DNA of 64,000 bases from Oscillospiraceae bacterium (lineage in GTDB: Bacteria; Bacillota; Clostridia; Oscillospirales; CAG-272), in contig SVQK01000048.1 in NCBI GenBank assembly GCA_015065385.1, forward strand, positions 1-64,000, read 5' to 3'. Below, piece after piece: positions 53,219 through 62,532 of this stretch (position 1 is its first letter; each line of letters begins with the position of its first letter). The notes under the pieces are model-generated. The model was not told the DNA's origin. It searched no databases and saw only the letters and a program-made list of their open reading frames with translations. Position numbers and translations under genes: made by a program.

Positions 53219-53554
53219 ATGGACAAGAGAGACGAAGACGTCCGTCTTCCCGGGGCGATCGTGCGGTCGAAGAAGGGAAGGGACCGGTTCCGGACCTTCG
53301 CGGTGATCGCGCTGGACGGGGACAACCCCGTCGCCCCCCTGATCGTCGCGGACGGGGTCCTGCATCGCGCGGGACAGCGGAAACATAAGAATCCCGCTCA
53401 TTTGGAACTGCTCGGAATGCCCGTTGAAACGGACAGGAAACGGCTTTCGGAAGGAGCGGATGATGTTGAAATCGCTGAAATTTGCTCAAGGTACGAGAAA
53501 TTGCTCGGAAATGAAAAAAATCCCCTTGACAAAGAGCAGTCAAATGATTTATAA
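53219..53554 (+). CDS. KOW-domain RNA-binding protein (L14e-like)
   Basis: A 111-residue protein with a KOW-like start, PGAIVRSKKGRDRFRTFAVI, and a basic segment HRAGQRKHKNPAHLELLG. Many Clostridia carry such a gene between map and infA, and it is thought to bind RNA or the ribosome. AAGGAGAG fixes ATG 53219. Its last codons overlap the -10 of the infA promoter. Confidence 0.85.
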   Translation: MDKRDEDVRLPGAIVRSKKGRDRFRTFAVIALDGDNPVAPLIVADGVLHRAGQRKHKNPAHLELLGMPVETDRKRLSEGADDVEIAEICSRYEKLLGNEKNPLDKEQSNDL

Positions 53555-53555
53555 T
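53526..53555 (+). promoter_or_regulatory. Internal promoter before infA
   Basis: TTGACA (53526-53531) and TATAAT (53550-53555) with an 18-nt spacer, inside the 3' end of the KOW gene. It would give the infA-rpmJ-rpsM-rpsK-rpsD-rpoA-rplQ part independent transcription. Confidence 0.85.
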
Positions 53556-53659
53556 TTATAGACGGTGTGTTTTCACCGAAATATCCACAAGGGAGTTTTG
53601 CGCCCATCGGATGCTGACGGCGGCGCGCGGAACCCGAAACGATCTAAGGAGGGAAATGT

Positions 53660-53881
53660 TTGCCGAAGGACGATGTGATTGAATTTGAAGGCGTAGTTGT
53701 CGAAGCGCTGCCGAACGCGACCTTCAAGGTAAAGCTGCCGAATGATATGATCGTTACAGCACATATTTCGGGCAAGCTGCGGATGAACTATATCAAGATC
53801 CTGCCGGGCGACAAGGTCACGGTTGAGGTCTCGATCTACGATCCGTCCAAGGGAAGAATCACCTGGCGCACGAAGAGCTGA
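53660..53881 (+). CDS. infA: Translation initiation factor IF-1
   Basis: OB-fold factor that blocks the A site during initiation. 73 residues: [19 protein letters not shown] and [10 protein letters not shown]. The only start giving the family N-terminus is TTG at 53660, with AAGGAGGG 6 nt upstream; the ATG at 53656 is out of frame. Confidence 0.96.
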   Translation: MPKDDVIEFEGVVVEALPNATFKVKLPNDMIVTAHISGKLRMNYIKILPGDKVTVEVSIYDPSKGRITWRTKS

Positions 53882-53933
53882 GCTTCGCCGCGTCAACCTA
53901 TTGGCCTCAGCAAAATAGAAAGGTGGTATAACT

Positions 53934-54047
53934 GTGAAAGTCAAGCCTTCCGTTAAGAAAATCTGCGAGAAGTGCAAGATCATCAAGCGGCACGGCCACG
54001 TCATGGTCATCTGCGAGAATCCGAAGCACAAGCAGAGACAGGGTTAA
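53934..54047 (+). CDS. rpmJ: Ribosomal protein L36
   Basis: 37-residue zinc protein: [20 protein letters not shown], with Cys11, Cys14, Cys27 and His32 as ligands. Starts at GTG with AAAGGTGG upstream. Confidence 0.96.
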   Translation: MKVKPSVKKICEKCKIIKRHGHVMVICENPKHKQRQG

Positions 54048-54080
54048 TTCCCCAACCTACAGAGAGGAGTCAAAAAACAA

Positions 54081-54449
54081 ATGGCACGTATTTCCGGTGT
54101 TGATATCCCGAATGCGAAGCGTGTTGAAGTCGCTCTGACCTACATTTACGGCATCGGCCCGAAGAGCGCGCGCGACATTCTCGCAAAGACCGGCGTCAAT
54201 CCTGACACCAGAGCGAAGGATCTCACGGAGGATGACATTGCGAAGCTCCGTGACGAGATCGAAAATCACTACACGGTTGAAGGCGAACTCCGCCGTGAAG
54301 TCGCTCTCAATATCAAGAGACTGACTGAAATCAACTGCTATCGCGGCATCCGTCACAGAAAGGGTCTCCCCGTCCGCGGCCAGAGAACCAAGACCAACGC
54401 GAGAACCAGAAAAGGTCCCGCCAAGACCATCGCCAACAAGAAGAAATAA
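54081..54449 (+). CDS. rpsM: Ribosomal protein S13
   Basis: Head protein bridging to L5. 122 residues with [20 protein letters not shown] and [20 protein letters not shown]. Confidence 0.98.
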   Translation: MARISGVDIPNAKRVEVALTYIYGIGPKSARDILAKTGVNPDTRAKDLTEDDIAKLRDEIENHYTVEGELRREVALNIKRLTEINCYRGIRHRKGLPVRGQRTKTNARTRKGPAKTIANKKK

Positions 54450-54467
54450 CAGGAGAGAGAGGCAATT

Positions 54468-54863
54468 ATGGCTAAAGTCGCAAAGAAGGTCATTAAGAAG
54501 CGCCGCGACAGAAAGAACGTCGAAGCGGGTCACGCTCACATCTCCTCGACCTTCAACAACACCATCATCACCATCACCGACGTGCAGGGCAACACCATCG
54601 CGTGGTCTTCCTCCGGCGGTCAGGGCTTCAAGGGCTCCCGCAAGAACACTCCTTATGCCGCGCAGACCGCTGCCGAAGCCGCTGCCAAGGGCGCTATGGA
54701 GCATGGCATGAAGACCGTTGAAGTGTACGTCAAGGGTCCCGGCAACGGAAGAGAAGCCGCTATCCGCGCTCTTCAGACCACCGGTCTCAACATCACCCTC
54801 ATCAAGGACGTTACGCCGATCCCGCACAACGGCTGCCGCCCGCCGAAGAGAAGAAGAGTCTGA
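54468..54863 (+). CDS. rpsK: Ribosomal protein S11
   Basis: Platform protein near the E site. 131 residues with [18 protein letters not shown] and the C-terminal [15 protein letters not shown]. Followed by a 242-nt spacer. Confidence 0.98.
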   Translation: MAKVAKKVIKKRRDRKNVEAGHAHISSTFNNTIITITDVQGNTIAWSSSGGQGFKGSRKNTPYAAQTAAEAAAKGAMEHGMKTVEVYVKGPGNGREAAIRALQTTGLNITLIKDVTPIPHNGCRPPKRRRV

Positions 54864-55105
54864 TTCCCGAGAGACAGAACGGAGACATCCGTCCGGGAAC
54901 GCTCAAGGTGCAGCCGGAAGAACACCTCCGGCGAAAACACAGATTCACTGCCGAACGTTTGGCAGTCAAATGGTCCGGCCTGCCCGGATCGCGCAAGGAT
55001 CCGAAAAGCAGTACGTCGGATGAGATTTCAGGTCCGAGCCCTACGTTTGCTCGGCGTCGGCAGCTCAGTGCCGATACTATCATAAAATAACGGAGGAACA
55101 TCAAC
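54864..55105 (+). other. Structured spacer (candidate S4 leader) between rpsK and rpsD
   Basis: 242 nt without a gene. A series of stems: TCCCG (54865-54869)/CGGGA (54894-54898) enclosing ACGGA/TCCGT; GCCGGA (54913-54918)/TCCGGC (54927-54932); ACTGCC (54947-54952)/GGCAGT (54961-54966); TCGGCA (55057-55062)/TGCCGA (55069-55074) just upstream of CGGAGG. S4 controls its own synthesis through leader RNAs in Bacillota and proteobacteria, so an S4-binding structure is a reasonable inference. Confidence 0.55.
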
Positions 55106-55705
55106 ATGGCAGTTCGTCATGATCCCATCGCAAAACAGTGCAGAGATTTCGATCTCAGCCCGGCCGTCCTCGGCTACGACAAGAAAACCACCAACCGTCA
55201 TCCCGGTGCGAACACCAGAAGAAGAGTGTCCGAATACGGCCTCCAGCTGAAGGAAAAGCAGAAGCTGAAGTTCATCTACGGCGTTCAGGAAACTCAGTTC
55301 GCCCACTACTACGAGATCGCCGAGAAGCAGGCGGGCATCACCGGTGAAAACATCATCAAGCTCCTCGAGAGAAGACTTGACAACGTTGTTTTCAGAATGG
55401 GCATGGCCAAGACCCGCAGAGAAGCGAGACAGCTCGTCCGTCACGCGCATTTCAGAGTGAACGGCAAGAAGGTCAACATTCCTTCCCTCCTCCTGAAAGC
55501 CGGCGACGTCGTCACCGTGAAGGATTCCAGCCGCTCCACCGCTAAGTTCAAGGAACTGGTCGAGCTTGCCGAGACAAGACTCTCTCCCTCCTGGCTCGAA
55601 GTGGACAAGGAAAACTGCAAGGCCACGCTGAAGTCTCTGCCGATCCGCGAAGAGCTTGACTACGAAGTCAACGAACAGCTCATCGTCGAACTTTATTCCA
55701 AGTAA
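55106..55705 (+). CDS. rpsD: Ribosomal protein S4
   Basis: Primary 16S-binding protein. 199 residues with LLERRLDNVVFRMGMAKTRR, then ARQLVRHAHFRVNGKKVNIP. It lacks the N-terminal zinc cysteines of some S4 forms. Confidence 0.98.
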   Translation: MAVRHDPIAKQCRDFDLSPAVLGYDKKTTNRHPGANTRRRVSEYGLQLKEKQKLKFIYGVQETQFAHYYEIAEKQAGITGENIIKLLERRLDNVVFRMGMAKTRREARQLVRHAHFRVNGKKVNIPSLLLKAGDVVTVKDSSRSTAKFKELVELAETRLSPSWLEVDKENCKATLKSLPIREELDYEVNEQLIVELYSK

Positions 55706-55903
55706 TAACCACCAGTGGGAGACTGTCCGTCCGCGGCGAATCCCGGCTGTGGTGTCGGATTTGTTGGCGGCCTCCCGTCCGTTCGTCGTGCGAGGAGCAG
55801 CCGGCGTCAGTCTTTCATGGATTTGCAGAAATCATCGATATTCCCCGCGCGGAATACCGCAATGTGGATTTGGCAAAGATAACAGACGGAGGGTTATTAT
55901 TTA
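55706..55903 (+). other. Spacer between rpsD and rpoA
   Basis: 198 nt without a gene. ATTCC/GGAAT enclosing CCGCGC near 55835-55850 is one short stem. No clear promoter. Confidence 0.45.
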
Positions 55904-56887
55904 ATGTTAGAAATCGAAAAGCCGAACATTGTTACGATTAATCTGAGCGATGACGGCAGAAACGGGAAGTTTATCATCGAGCCTCTCGAAAGAGGCTATG
56001 GAATTACCCTCGGAAATTCTCTGCGCAGAGTTCTTTTGAGCTCCCTGCCCGGCGTAGCTGTCACGAACATCAAGATCGACGGCGTCCTCCACGAAATGAC
56101 CACCATCCCCGGTGTCAAGGAAGACGTTCCCGAAATCGTTCTGAACGTGAAGGGCATCACCGCCAAACTGCACACCGACGGTCCGAAGACGGTCGTGATC
56201 GACACCACCGGCGCGTGCGACATCACGGCGGGCGACATCAAGCAGGATTCCGATATTGAGATCCTGAACCCTGAGTTCCACATCGCCACCGTTGAGAACA
56301 ACGTCCGTTTCTACATGGAGCTGACGTTCGATCAGGGGCGCGGTTATGTCTCTCAGGAGCGCAACAAGCAGCTTTATCAGCAGAACAATCAGCAGAACAA
56401 TCAGGTGATCACGCCTCCCGTGGGCACGATCTTCACCGATTCGATCTACACGCCCGTTTACAACGTGAACTACACGGTGGAAAACACCCGCGTCGGATCG
56501 AACACGGACTACGACAAGCTCACGCTGGAAGTGCTGACCAACGGCGTCATTCTGGCGAAGGAAGCAATTTCTCTTGGAGCCAAGATACTCAACGAGCATC
56601 TCAATTTGTTCGTCGATCTGTCCGACGAAGCAAAGAATGCGGAGATCATGGTTGAACGCGAAGAGACCATCAAGGAAAAGGTCCTTGAGATGACCATTGA
56701 GGAGCTTGACATGTCGGTGCGCAGCTTCAACTGTCTGAAACGCGCCGGCATCGATACCGTCGAAGACCTCATCAACAAGACCGAAGAGGATATGATGAAG
56801 GTCCGCAACCTCGGTAAGAAATCACTCGAAGAAGTGATTCAGAAGCTGCATTCCCTTGGCCTTGACCTGAAGAAGGACGACGAATGA
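55904..56887 (+). CDS. rpoA: RNA polymerase alpha subunit, with a Q/N-rich insertion
   Basis: Dimeric scaffold of RNA polymerase. 327 residues. The N-terminal domain shows [20 protein letters not shown], and the C-terminal domain [20 protein letters not shown]. Around residues 156-172 the loop between [10 protein letters not shown] and [11 protein letters not shown] carries an insertion, [12 protein letters not shown], encoded by two perfect 12-nt repeats (56378-56389, 56390-56401). GGAGGG precedes the ATG. Confidence 0.98.
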   Translation: MLEIEKPNIVTINLSDDGRNGKFIIEPLERGYGITLGNSLRRVLLSSLPGVAVTNIKIDGVLHEMTTIPGVKEDVPEIVLNVKGITAKLHTDGPKTVVIDTTGACDITAGDIKQDSDIEILNPEFHIATVENNVRFYMELTFDQGRGYVSQERNKQLYQQNNQQNNQVITPPVGTIFTDSIYTPVYNVNYTVENTRVGSNTDYDKLTLEVLTNGVILAKEAISLGAKILNEHLNLFVDLSDEAKNAEIMVEREETIKEKVLEMTIEELDMSVRSFNCLKRAGIDTVEDLINKTEEDMMKVRNLGKKSLEEVIQKLHSLGLDLKKDDE

Positions 56888-56988
56888 TCGTTCCGGATCC
56901 CCGGATCCGATGATTGAACCGAAAACACCAACCTACAGATAGAGGTTACAGAACGTAACCGGACTTTCGCAAAAGGAGGACATGGAAC

Positions 56989-57351
56989 ATGCCCGGCACC
57001 AGAAAACTCGGCAGACCGACTGCGCACAGAAACGCGATGCTTCGCGGAATGGTTACCTATCTCATCGAGAACGGTTCCATTGAAACGACTCTGACCCGCG
57101 CAAAGGAAGTGCGGTCCCTTGCCGAAAAGATGATCACTCTTGGCAAAAAGAACACCCTCGCCAGCCGCCGCGCCGCTCTTGCCTACATCACGAAGGAAGA
57201 CGTCGTGAAGAAGCTGTTCGACGAGGTTGCCCCGAAATATGAGGCCCGCAGCGGCGGTTATACCCAGATCTTCAAGCTCGGTCCGAGACGCGGCGACGCA
57301 GCCGAAATGGCTCTGATCCGCCTGATCGACGACGCGAAGAAGGGCGAATAA
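56989..57351 (+). CDS. rplQ: Ribosomal protein L17
   Basis: Tunnel-exit protein. 120 residues with [20 protein letters not shown] and [25 protein letters not shown] before the ATG. Last gene of the super-operon. Confidence 0.98.
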   Translation: MPGTRKLGRPTAHRNAMLRGMVTYLIENGSIETTLTRAKEVRSLAEKMITLGKKNTLASRRAALAYITKEDVVKKLFDEVAPKYEARSGGYTQIFKLGPRRGDAAEMALIRLIDDAKKGE

Positions 57352-57383
57352 GCCCGTTCTGAGGGATCAACAGAATAAGAAAA

Positions 57384-57415
57384 CGGAGAAGATGTTCGGT
57401 CTTCTCCGCTTTTTT
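57384..57415. terminator. Bidirectional terminator closing the ribosomal operon
   Basis: CGGAGAAGA (57384-57392) pairs with TCTTCTCCG (57400-57408), then CTTTTTTG. The left side is A-rich, so it also ends the convergent Gfo/Idh operon. Confidence 0.9.
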
Positions 57416-57428
57416 GCGTTTCGGGTAT

Positions 57429-58595
57429 TTATTTGTTTCCGTAGGATCCTTCCGTGTCGAACACGATGCCGGCGTCTTCCTTGTTGCGGGAGGTCTTGAT
57501 CTTCTCCTGAAGGAGAGCCCAGAATTCTTCGCCGTCGTTGGGAAGCTCCACCCACTTGCCGGTCTCGGAGGAGAGGATCATGGCGTTGGCGATGGACAGG
57601 CCGTTGATGCCTTCATAGCCGGGCGCGAGGAGCTCTTCGCCGAAGAGGATGTGGTTGGTGAAGTTCTTGAGGATGCCGTTGTGCTGTTCGCCGTGGCCTT
57701 CGGGGACCTCGATCTCGACGGTCTCGCAGGGGATGGACGCGAAGCCCTGATCGGAGCTGAACGTGAATTCGCGTTCGTCCACGGAGAGCTTGGTGTACGT
57801 CAGGTGGCCGCGCTCATAGACGAGCTTGCCCTTGGAGCCGGTGATCTCGAGGCGGTTGGTGCCGGGGCATTCGCCGGTGGTGGTGATGAACACGCCGGTC
57901 GCGCCGTTCGGGTACTTCGCCATCGCGGTGACGTCGTCCTCCACTTCGATGTCGTGGTACTTGCCGTACTCGCAGTTGGCGTAAATCGCGCAGGGCATGC
58001 CGAAGATCCACTGCCACAGGTCAAGGTTGTGCGGGCACTGATTCATCAGCACGCCGCCGCCCTCGCCGGACCATGTCGCTCTCCATCCGCCGCTGTTGTA
58101 GTAAGCCTGCGTGCGGTACCAGTCGGTGATGATCCAGACACAGCGCTTGAGATCGCCAAGATCGCCGTTTTTCACCATCTCGCGCATCTTCTGATAGAAG
58201 TGGTCGGTGCGCTGGTTGTACATGATGCCGAAGGTCTTTCCGCTCTTCTTCGCGGCGTCCATGAACTCGCGCACCTTCTTGGTGTACACGCCGATGGGCT
58301 TCTCGGAGAGGACGTTCAGACCGTTCTCGAAGGCGTCCATGCCGATGATGGGATGGAAGTAGTGGGGCGTTGCGATGATGACGGCGTCCACCAGACCGCT
58401 CGTGATGAGCGCGTGGGAATCCTCAAAATACGCGACCTTGTCGCCGCAGATCCCCTTCGCCCATTCGAGACGGGCGGGTTTCAGATCGCAGACGGCGGTC
58501 AGCTCGGCGCCGGGGATCCTCTCAGCCGCCAGATTCTGGACGTGGCCGGAGCCCATGTTGCCGATACCGATGACGCCGAAACGTACTTTTTCCAT
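57429..58595 (-). CDS. Gfo/Idh/MocA family oxidoreductase
   Basis: A 388-residue NAD(P)-dependent sugar or inositol dehydrogenase. Rossmann motif GVIGIGNMGSGHV, catalytic-region LSEKPIGV with the conserved Lys, and NQCPHNLDLWQW with the conserved His. No signal peptide. AAAGGAGAACATCT-type site before the ATG. It is the last gene of the Gfo/Idh-ThuA-Gfo/Idh run. The substrate is unknown. Confidence 0.92.
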   Translation of the reverse strand: MEKVRFGVIGIGNMGSGHVQNLAAERIPGAELTAVCDLKPARLEWAKGICGDKVAYFEDSHALITSGLVDAVIIATPHYFHPIIGMDAFENGLNVLSEKPIGVYTKKVREFMDAAKKSGKTFGIMYNQRTDHFYQKMREMVKNGDLGDLKRCVWIITDWYRTQAYYNSGGWRATWSGEGGGVLMNQCPHNLDLWQWIFGMPCAIYANCEYGKYHDIEVEDDVTAMAKYPNGATGVFITTTGECPGTNRLEITGSKGKLVYERGHLTYTKLSVDEREFTFSSDQGFASIPCETVEIEVPEGHGEQHNGILKNFTNHILFGEELLAPGYEGINGLSIANAMILSSETGKWVELPNDGEEFWALLQEKIKTSRNKEDAGIVFDTEGSYGNK

Positions 58596-58702
58596 AGATG
58601 TTCTCCTTTATTTGCATGGCTCCGCGCGATCCCTGTCCTCATGCCGGTCGGAACGGGGAAGGGGGAACGGGGCCGGATTGCCTCAGTCCATGAATGGGGC
58701 GG

Positions 58703-59416
58703 TTATTCCACCGTGGGCTTCACCCAGCCGTACTGATAGGGCGCTTCGGCCTTCGGGGTGTAAACGTATGCGGCGGCGTTGACGAGCACCTTCTGAACCT
58801 CGGGATTGTGATAGGTCGGAACGGACTCGTGACCCGGGCGGAAGTAGAAGATCTTGCCGCGGCCTCTCTTGTAGACGCAGCCGGAGCGGAAGACTTCGCC
58901 GCCGGTGAACCAGCTGATGAAGACCAGCTCGTCGGGCTGGGGAACGAGGAAGTGCTCGCCGTAGGTCTCCTCATGCTCGAGGATGATCTTCTCGCCGATG
59001 CCGCGGGTAATAGGATGGCCCTGCTCTATAACCCAGAGGATCTCCTTGTCGCCGGATTCGCGCCATTTCAGCTCGCCGGAGGGAGTCCCCATGAGCTTCC
59101 CGAAGATCTTGGAGGCGTGGCCGGAGTGGAGGACCACCATGCCCATGCCGCCGATGACATGCTTGTAAACGCGGTTCACGACGCTGTCCGGGACGTCTCC
59201 GTGGCGCATATGACCCCACCAGAAAAGCACGTCGGTGTCGTCGAGGACCTCGTCCGTCAGGCCGCATTCCGGGTCGTCGAGGGTGGCGGTGCGGACTTCA
59301 TAGCCGGCGTCGCGGAGGAAGGAGGCGATGACCGCATGGATGCCGTCCGGGTAGATCGCCTTCACGGCGGGATCGGACTTTTCATGGGCAAATTCATTCC
59401 AGACTGTGATTTTCAT
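58703..59416 (-). CDS. ThuA-domain protein
   Basis: A 237-residue class I glutamine amidotransferase-like fold of the ThuA (trehalose utilisation) family: [15 protein letters not shown] start, [26 protein letters not shown] and the end motif [19 protein letters not shown]. ThuA acts with a Gfo/Idh dehydrogenase, ThuB, on 3-keto-disaccharides in rhizobia, and two Gfo/Idh genes flank it here. AAAGGGAGAATCAT fixes ATG 59416. A longer frame upstream belongs to the shadow of the next gene. Confidence 0.88.
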   Translation of the reverse strand: MKITVWNEFAHEKSDPAVKAIYPDGIHAVIASFLRDAGYEVRTATLDDPECGLTDEVLDDTDVLFWWGHMRHGDVPDSVVNRVYKHVIGGMGMVVLHSGHASKIFGKLMGTPSGELKWRESGDKEILWVIEQGHPITRGIGEKIILEHEETYGEHFLVPQPDELVFISWFTGGEVFRSGCVYKRGRGKIFYFRPGHESVPTYHNPEVQKVLVNAAAYVYTPKAEAPYQYGWVKPTVE

Positions 59417-59478
59417 ATGATTCTCCCTTTCTGATGAGAAGGTTTTGGAGCGGTTTCCGGGTATCCGACGGACAGCGG

Positions 59479-60537
59479 TCAGAGCGTGACCCATCGCTGT
59501 TCTTCGGAGGAGCGGAGGATGCCGTCGAGGAGGATTTCGTTCGTCACCCCGTCGTCGATATCGGCGTTGAGACCGTCGTCTTTGCCGTTCAGAAGATCTG
59601 CGAAGGACTGCATCTGATCGACGCGGAATTCCTCCGGGATCTCGGCGGGGACGTATTTCTTTCCGGTGGAGGCGTCGCAGATCTCGAGTTCGTCCGCGCC
59701 GGGGATGCGGTCGAGGTGATAGACCAGCGCGCCGTGCTCTCCGTAGACCTCCATGCGCTGATAGTTCCCCCGCCCGTAGGCGAAGCGGGAGATTTGGAAG
59801 GAGGCGGAAATGCCGTCCGACATCTCGGCGAGAATGTTCGAGAAGTCGTCCACGTCCACCGGCCCGCGTCCGTCTCCGGAGGGGAGCCTGCGCTCGTGAA
59901 CGATGGTCCCGAGGTGGGCACAGACTTTTTCGTAGCTCTGCCCGGTGACGAACGACACCAGATCCAGCCCGTGACAGCCGAGATCGCCGAGCGCGCCGGA
60001 CGCCGCGACCGATCTGACATACCGCCAGACCAGCGGGCAGTCGGCCTCGGCCAGTCCCCACGCCTGATAATACTGCATGTTGACGTGGTGGATGTGTCCG
60101 AGGCGTCCTCCGGTCACGAGGGAGCGGAGATACCGGGCGGCGGCCTTGTAGCGGTAGGAGAAGTAGATCATGGACTTCACGCCCGCTTCATGGGTGGTGT
60201 CCCGGAGGATCCTTGCCTCGGCGGCGTCCATGGTGACTGGCTTTTCGCATCCGTAAGGCTTTCCCGCCCGGGCCGCCGCGAGGGCGATCTCAAGGTGGAC
60301 GTTGTTCGGGGTGGAGATATCCACGGCGTCCACGTCGGGGCAGGCGACCAGATCCCGGTAGTCGGCAAAGCGATGATCCTCGGGGACCTTGTACTGTTCG
60401 CCGCGCTCATGGAGCCGCTTGGGATCGATATCGCAGAGGGCGGTGAGGGTGAGATCGGGGGAGCGGGTGATCCCCGGAAGATGGACGCCGGAGGAAATGC
60501 CTCCGAGCCCGACGGAACCGACGCGTATGACCGACAT
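59479..60537 (-). CDS. Gfo/Idh/MocA family oxidoreductase
   Basis: A 352-residue dehydrogenase distinct from the one at 57.4 kb. Rossmann motif [30 protein letters not shown] with the conserved Lys, and [13 protein letters not shown] with the conserved His. AAAAGGAGCAGCGTC precedes the ATG. First gene of the three-gene sugar-modification operon, behind its own promoter. Confidence 0.92.
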   Translation of the reverse strand: MSVIRVGSVGLGGISSGVHLPGITRSPDLTLTALCDIDPKRLHERGEQYKVPEDHRFADYRDLVACPDVDAVDISTPNNVHLEIALAAARAGKPYGCEKPVTMDAAEARILRDTTHEAGVKSMIYFSYRYKAAARYLRSLVTGGRLGHIHHVNMQYYQAWGLAEADCPLVWRYVRSVAASGALGDLGCHGLDLVSFVTGQSYEKVCAHLGTIVHERRLPSGDGRGPVDVDDFSNILAEMSDGISASFQISRFAYGRGNYQRMEVYGEHGALVYHLDRIPGADELEICDASTGKKYVPAEIPEEFRVDQMQSFADLLNGKDDGLNADIDDGVTNEILLDGILRSSEEQRWVTL

Positions 60538-60567
60538 GACGCTGCTCCTTTTGGCCGCTTTTTTCTT

Positions 60568-60596
60568 ATTTTACCATAGTCTTTGTGCAAAAGCAA
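60568..60596 (-). promoter_or_regulatory. Promoter of the Gfo/Idh-ThuA operon
   Basis: Reverse-strand TTGCTT (60591-60596) and TAAAAT (60568-60573), 17-nt spacer. Confidence 0.75.
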
Positions 60597-60660
60597 TAAG
60601 AACCGGAAAGAAAAGGGCGTTAATTTATTCCGGAAGGACGGACGGGATCTTTGAAGCGGC

Positions 60661-60705
60661 AAAAAAACGGCTCCGGATCCTCCTTGCGCGGGAGTAAGGG
60701 AGCCG
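60661..60705 (-). terminator. Terminator behind the ABC exporter genes
   Basis: On the reverse strand CGGCTCC (60705-60699) pairs with GGAGCCG (60674-60668) and runs into seven T. Confidence 0.85.
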
Positions 60706-60723
60706 CAGAGTTCGGAGAATGAT

Positions 60724-62532
60724 TCAGTTCACAAACTGCGCGCTGTGCAGCCCGAAGTAGAACCCACCCGCCGCCATCAGCTCGTCGTGGGTTCCGTGCT
60801 CGATCACGCGCCCGTCTTTGAGGACGAAGATCACGTCGGCGGACCGGACGGTGGACAGGCGGTGCGCGATCACGAAGGACGTCCGGTGGGACATCAGCTC
60901 GTTCATCGCCGACTGGATCCGCATTTCGGTCATGCTGTCCACGTTGGAGGTGGCTTCGTCGAGGATCAGCACCGGCGCGTCGGAGATCATGGCCCGGGCG
61001 ATCGTGAGAAGCTGTTTCTGCCCCTTCGAGATGTTCACGCCCTCGTCGGTGAGGATCGTGTCGTACCCGTCGGGGAGGCCGCGGATGAAGGAGTCGATTC
61101 CCGCCGCCCGCGCCGCCTTTTCGATTTCCTCCCGGCTGACCTCGCGCGGGGATCCGTAGGCGATGTTGTCCGCGATCGTGCCGCTGAACAGCCATGTGTC
61201 CTGCAAAACCATCGTGTAGGCGCGGCGCACGGAGGAGCGGTTGGCCTCGGCGATGTTCTGACCGTCGAGCAGAACGGAACCGCTGTCGGGATCGTAGAAC
61301 CGCATGAGCAGATTGATGATCGTGGTCTTGCCCGCGCCCGTGGGACCGACGATGGCCGCCGTCATCCCGGGCCGGACGTTCAGGCAGAGGTCGTGGAGGA
61401 TCTGCCTCTCGCGCGTGTAGCCGAAATTGACGTGGTCGGTCACAACCTGTCCGTTCACCGGCGCGTCCAGTCCGAAGACCGGGGCGTCCGGGAGATCCGG
61501 GCTCTCCTCCTCTTCGTCCAGCAGGCGGAAAACCCGTTCGGCTGCCGCTGCCGCGGACTGGAGCTCGTTGATGATGTTCGCGGACTCGTTGATCGGGCCG
61601 CTGAACTTCCGGGAATAGAGCACGAAGGAGGACACGTCTCCGATCGAAATGCCGCCGGACAGATAGAGCAGGGAGCCGAAGACGGAGACCAGCGCGAGGG
61701 AGATGTTGTTGATGAAGTTGACCGTCGGGCCTACCATCGTGCCGTAGTAGTCGGCCTTGAAGTAGGCGTCGGCGGCGTTTTTGTTCTTCCCGGCGAAGCG
61801 TTCGGTCATCGCGGGCTCGGCAGAATACGCGCGGACGGTCTTCTGCCCGGAGAGGCACTCCTCGGCGTATCCGTTCAGCTCGCCCAGCTTGCCGGAGCGC
61901 GCCCGGAAGAGGGGACGGAACCGGTTTGCCATCATGGTGGTCGCAACAATGGAGAGCGGGACCGTAAAGGCGAAGACCAGACAGAGCTTCGGGGAGATCG
62001 TGAGCATCATCACGAGGGATCCGACGACGGTCACGAGCGAGGACGCGATCTGGACAAGGTCTGTCGAAAGCGTCGCGTTGATGGTGTCGATGTCGTAGGA
62101 GATCCGGGAGATGATGTCGCCGGTCTGGTTGACGTCGAAATAGCTCACCTTCATCCGCATGAGCTTGGAGAAAATGTCCTCCCGCATCCGCTTGACAATG
62201 CCGCGGGAGAGGTTGATCATCACAAGCTGCAACAGATACGCCATGACGGACGAGGCGGCGTAGGCGAGCAGCATGAGGACGCACAGGCGGATCACCGTCG
62301 GGAAATCCACATGCCCGGGCGTCACGCCGATCGCGTCGATGGCCTGCCCCGAGAGCTTCGGCCCCACGAGGGAGAGCAGGTTGGAGAGGACGGAGAGGGC
62401 CAGCGCGGCGAGATACCCCCACCGGAACTGGAACATATACTTGCCCAGCCGGAGCAGGACCCGGAGCTTTTTCTTCGATACGTTCGCCACCACGGTGTCT
62501 TCGGGCCGGGTGACGCGGGGACCTCTATTCAA
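60724..62532 (-). CDS. ABC exporter half-transporter, subunit 2
   Basis: About 602 residues: an exporter-type membrane domain with six helices (first LRLGKYMFQFRWGYLAALAL) and an ATPase domain with Walker A GPTGAGKTTI, signature NISKGQKQLL (Lys in place of the second Gly) and Walker B VLILDEATSNVD with the catalytic Glu. The start is inferred as TTG at 62532, 8 nt after GGGAGG inside the upstream gene and overlapping its stop; GTG at 62541 is the alternative. It pairs with the next subunit as a heterodimer. Confidence 0.9.
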   Translation of the reverse strand: MNRGPRVTRPEDTVVANVSKKKLRVLLRLGKYMFQFRWGYLAALALSVLSNLLSLVGPKLSGQAIDAIGVTPGHVDFPTVIRLCVLMLLAYAASSVMAYLLQLVMINLSRGIVKRMREDIFSKLMRMKVSYFDVNQTGDIISRISYDIDTINATLSTDLVQIASSLVTVVGSLVMMLTISPKLCLVFAFTVPLSIVATTMMANRFRPLFRARSGKLGELNGYAEECLSGQKTVRAYSAEPAMTERFAGKNKNAADAYFKADYYGTMVGPTVNFINNISLALVSVFGSLLYLSGGISIGDVSSFVLYSRKFSGPINESANIINELQSAAAAAERVFRLLDEEEESPDLPDAPVFGLDAPVNGQVVTDHVNFGYTRERQILHDLCLNVRPGMTAAIVGPTGAGKTTIINLLMRFYDPDSGSVLLDGQNIAEANRSSVRRAYTMVLQDTWLFSGTIADNIAYGSPREVSREEIEKAARAAGIDSFIRGLPDGYDTILTDEGVNISKGQKQLLTIARAMISDAPVLILDEATSNVDSMTEMRIQSAMNELMSHRTSFVIAHRLSTVRSADVIFVLKDGRVIEHGTHDELMAAGGFYFGLHSAQFVN

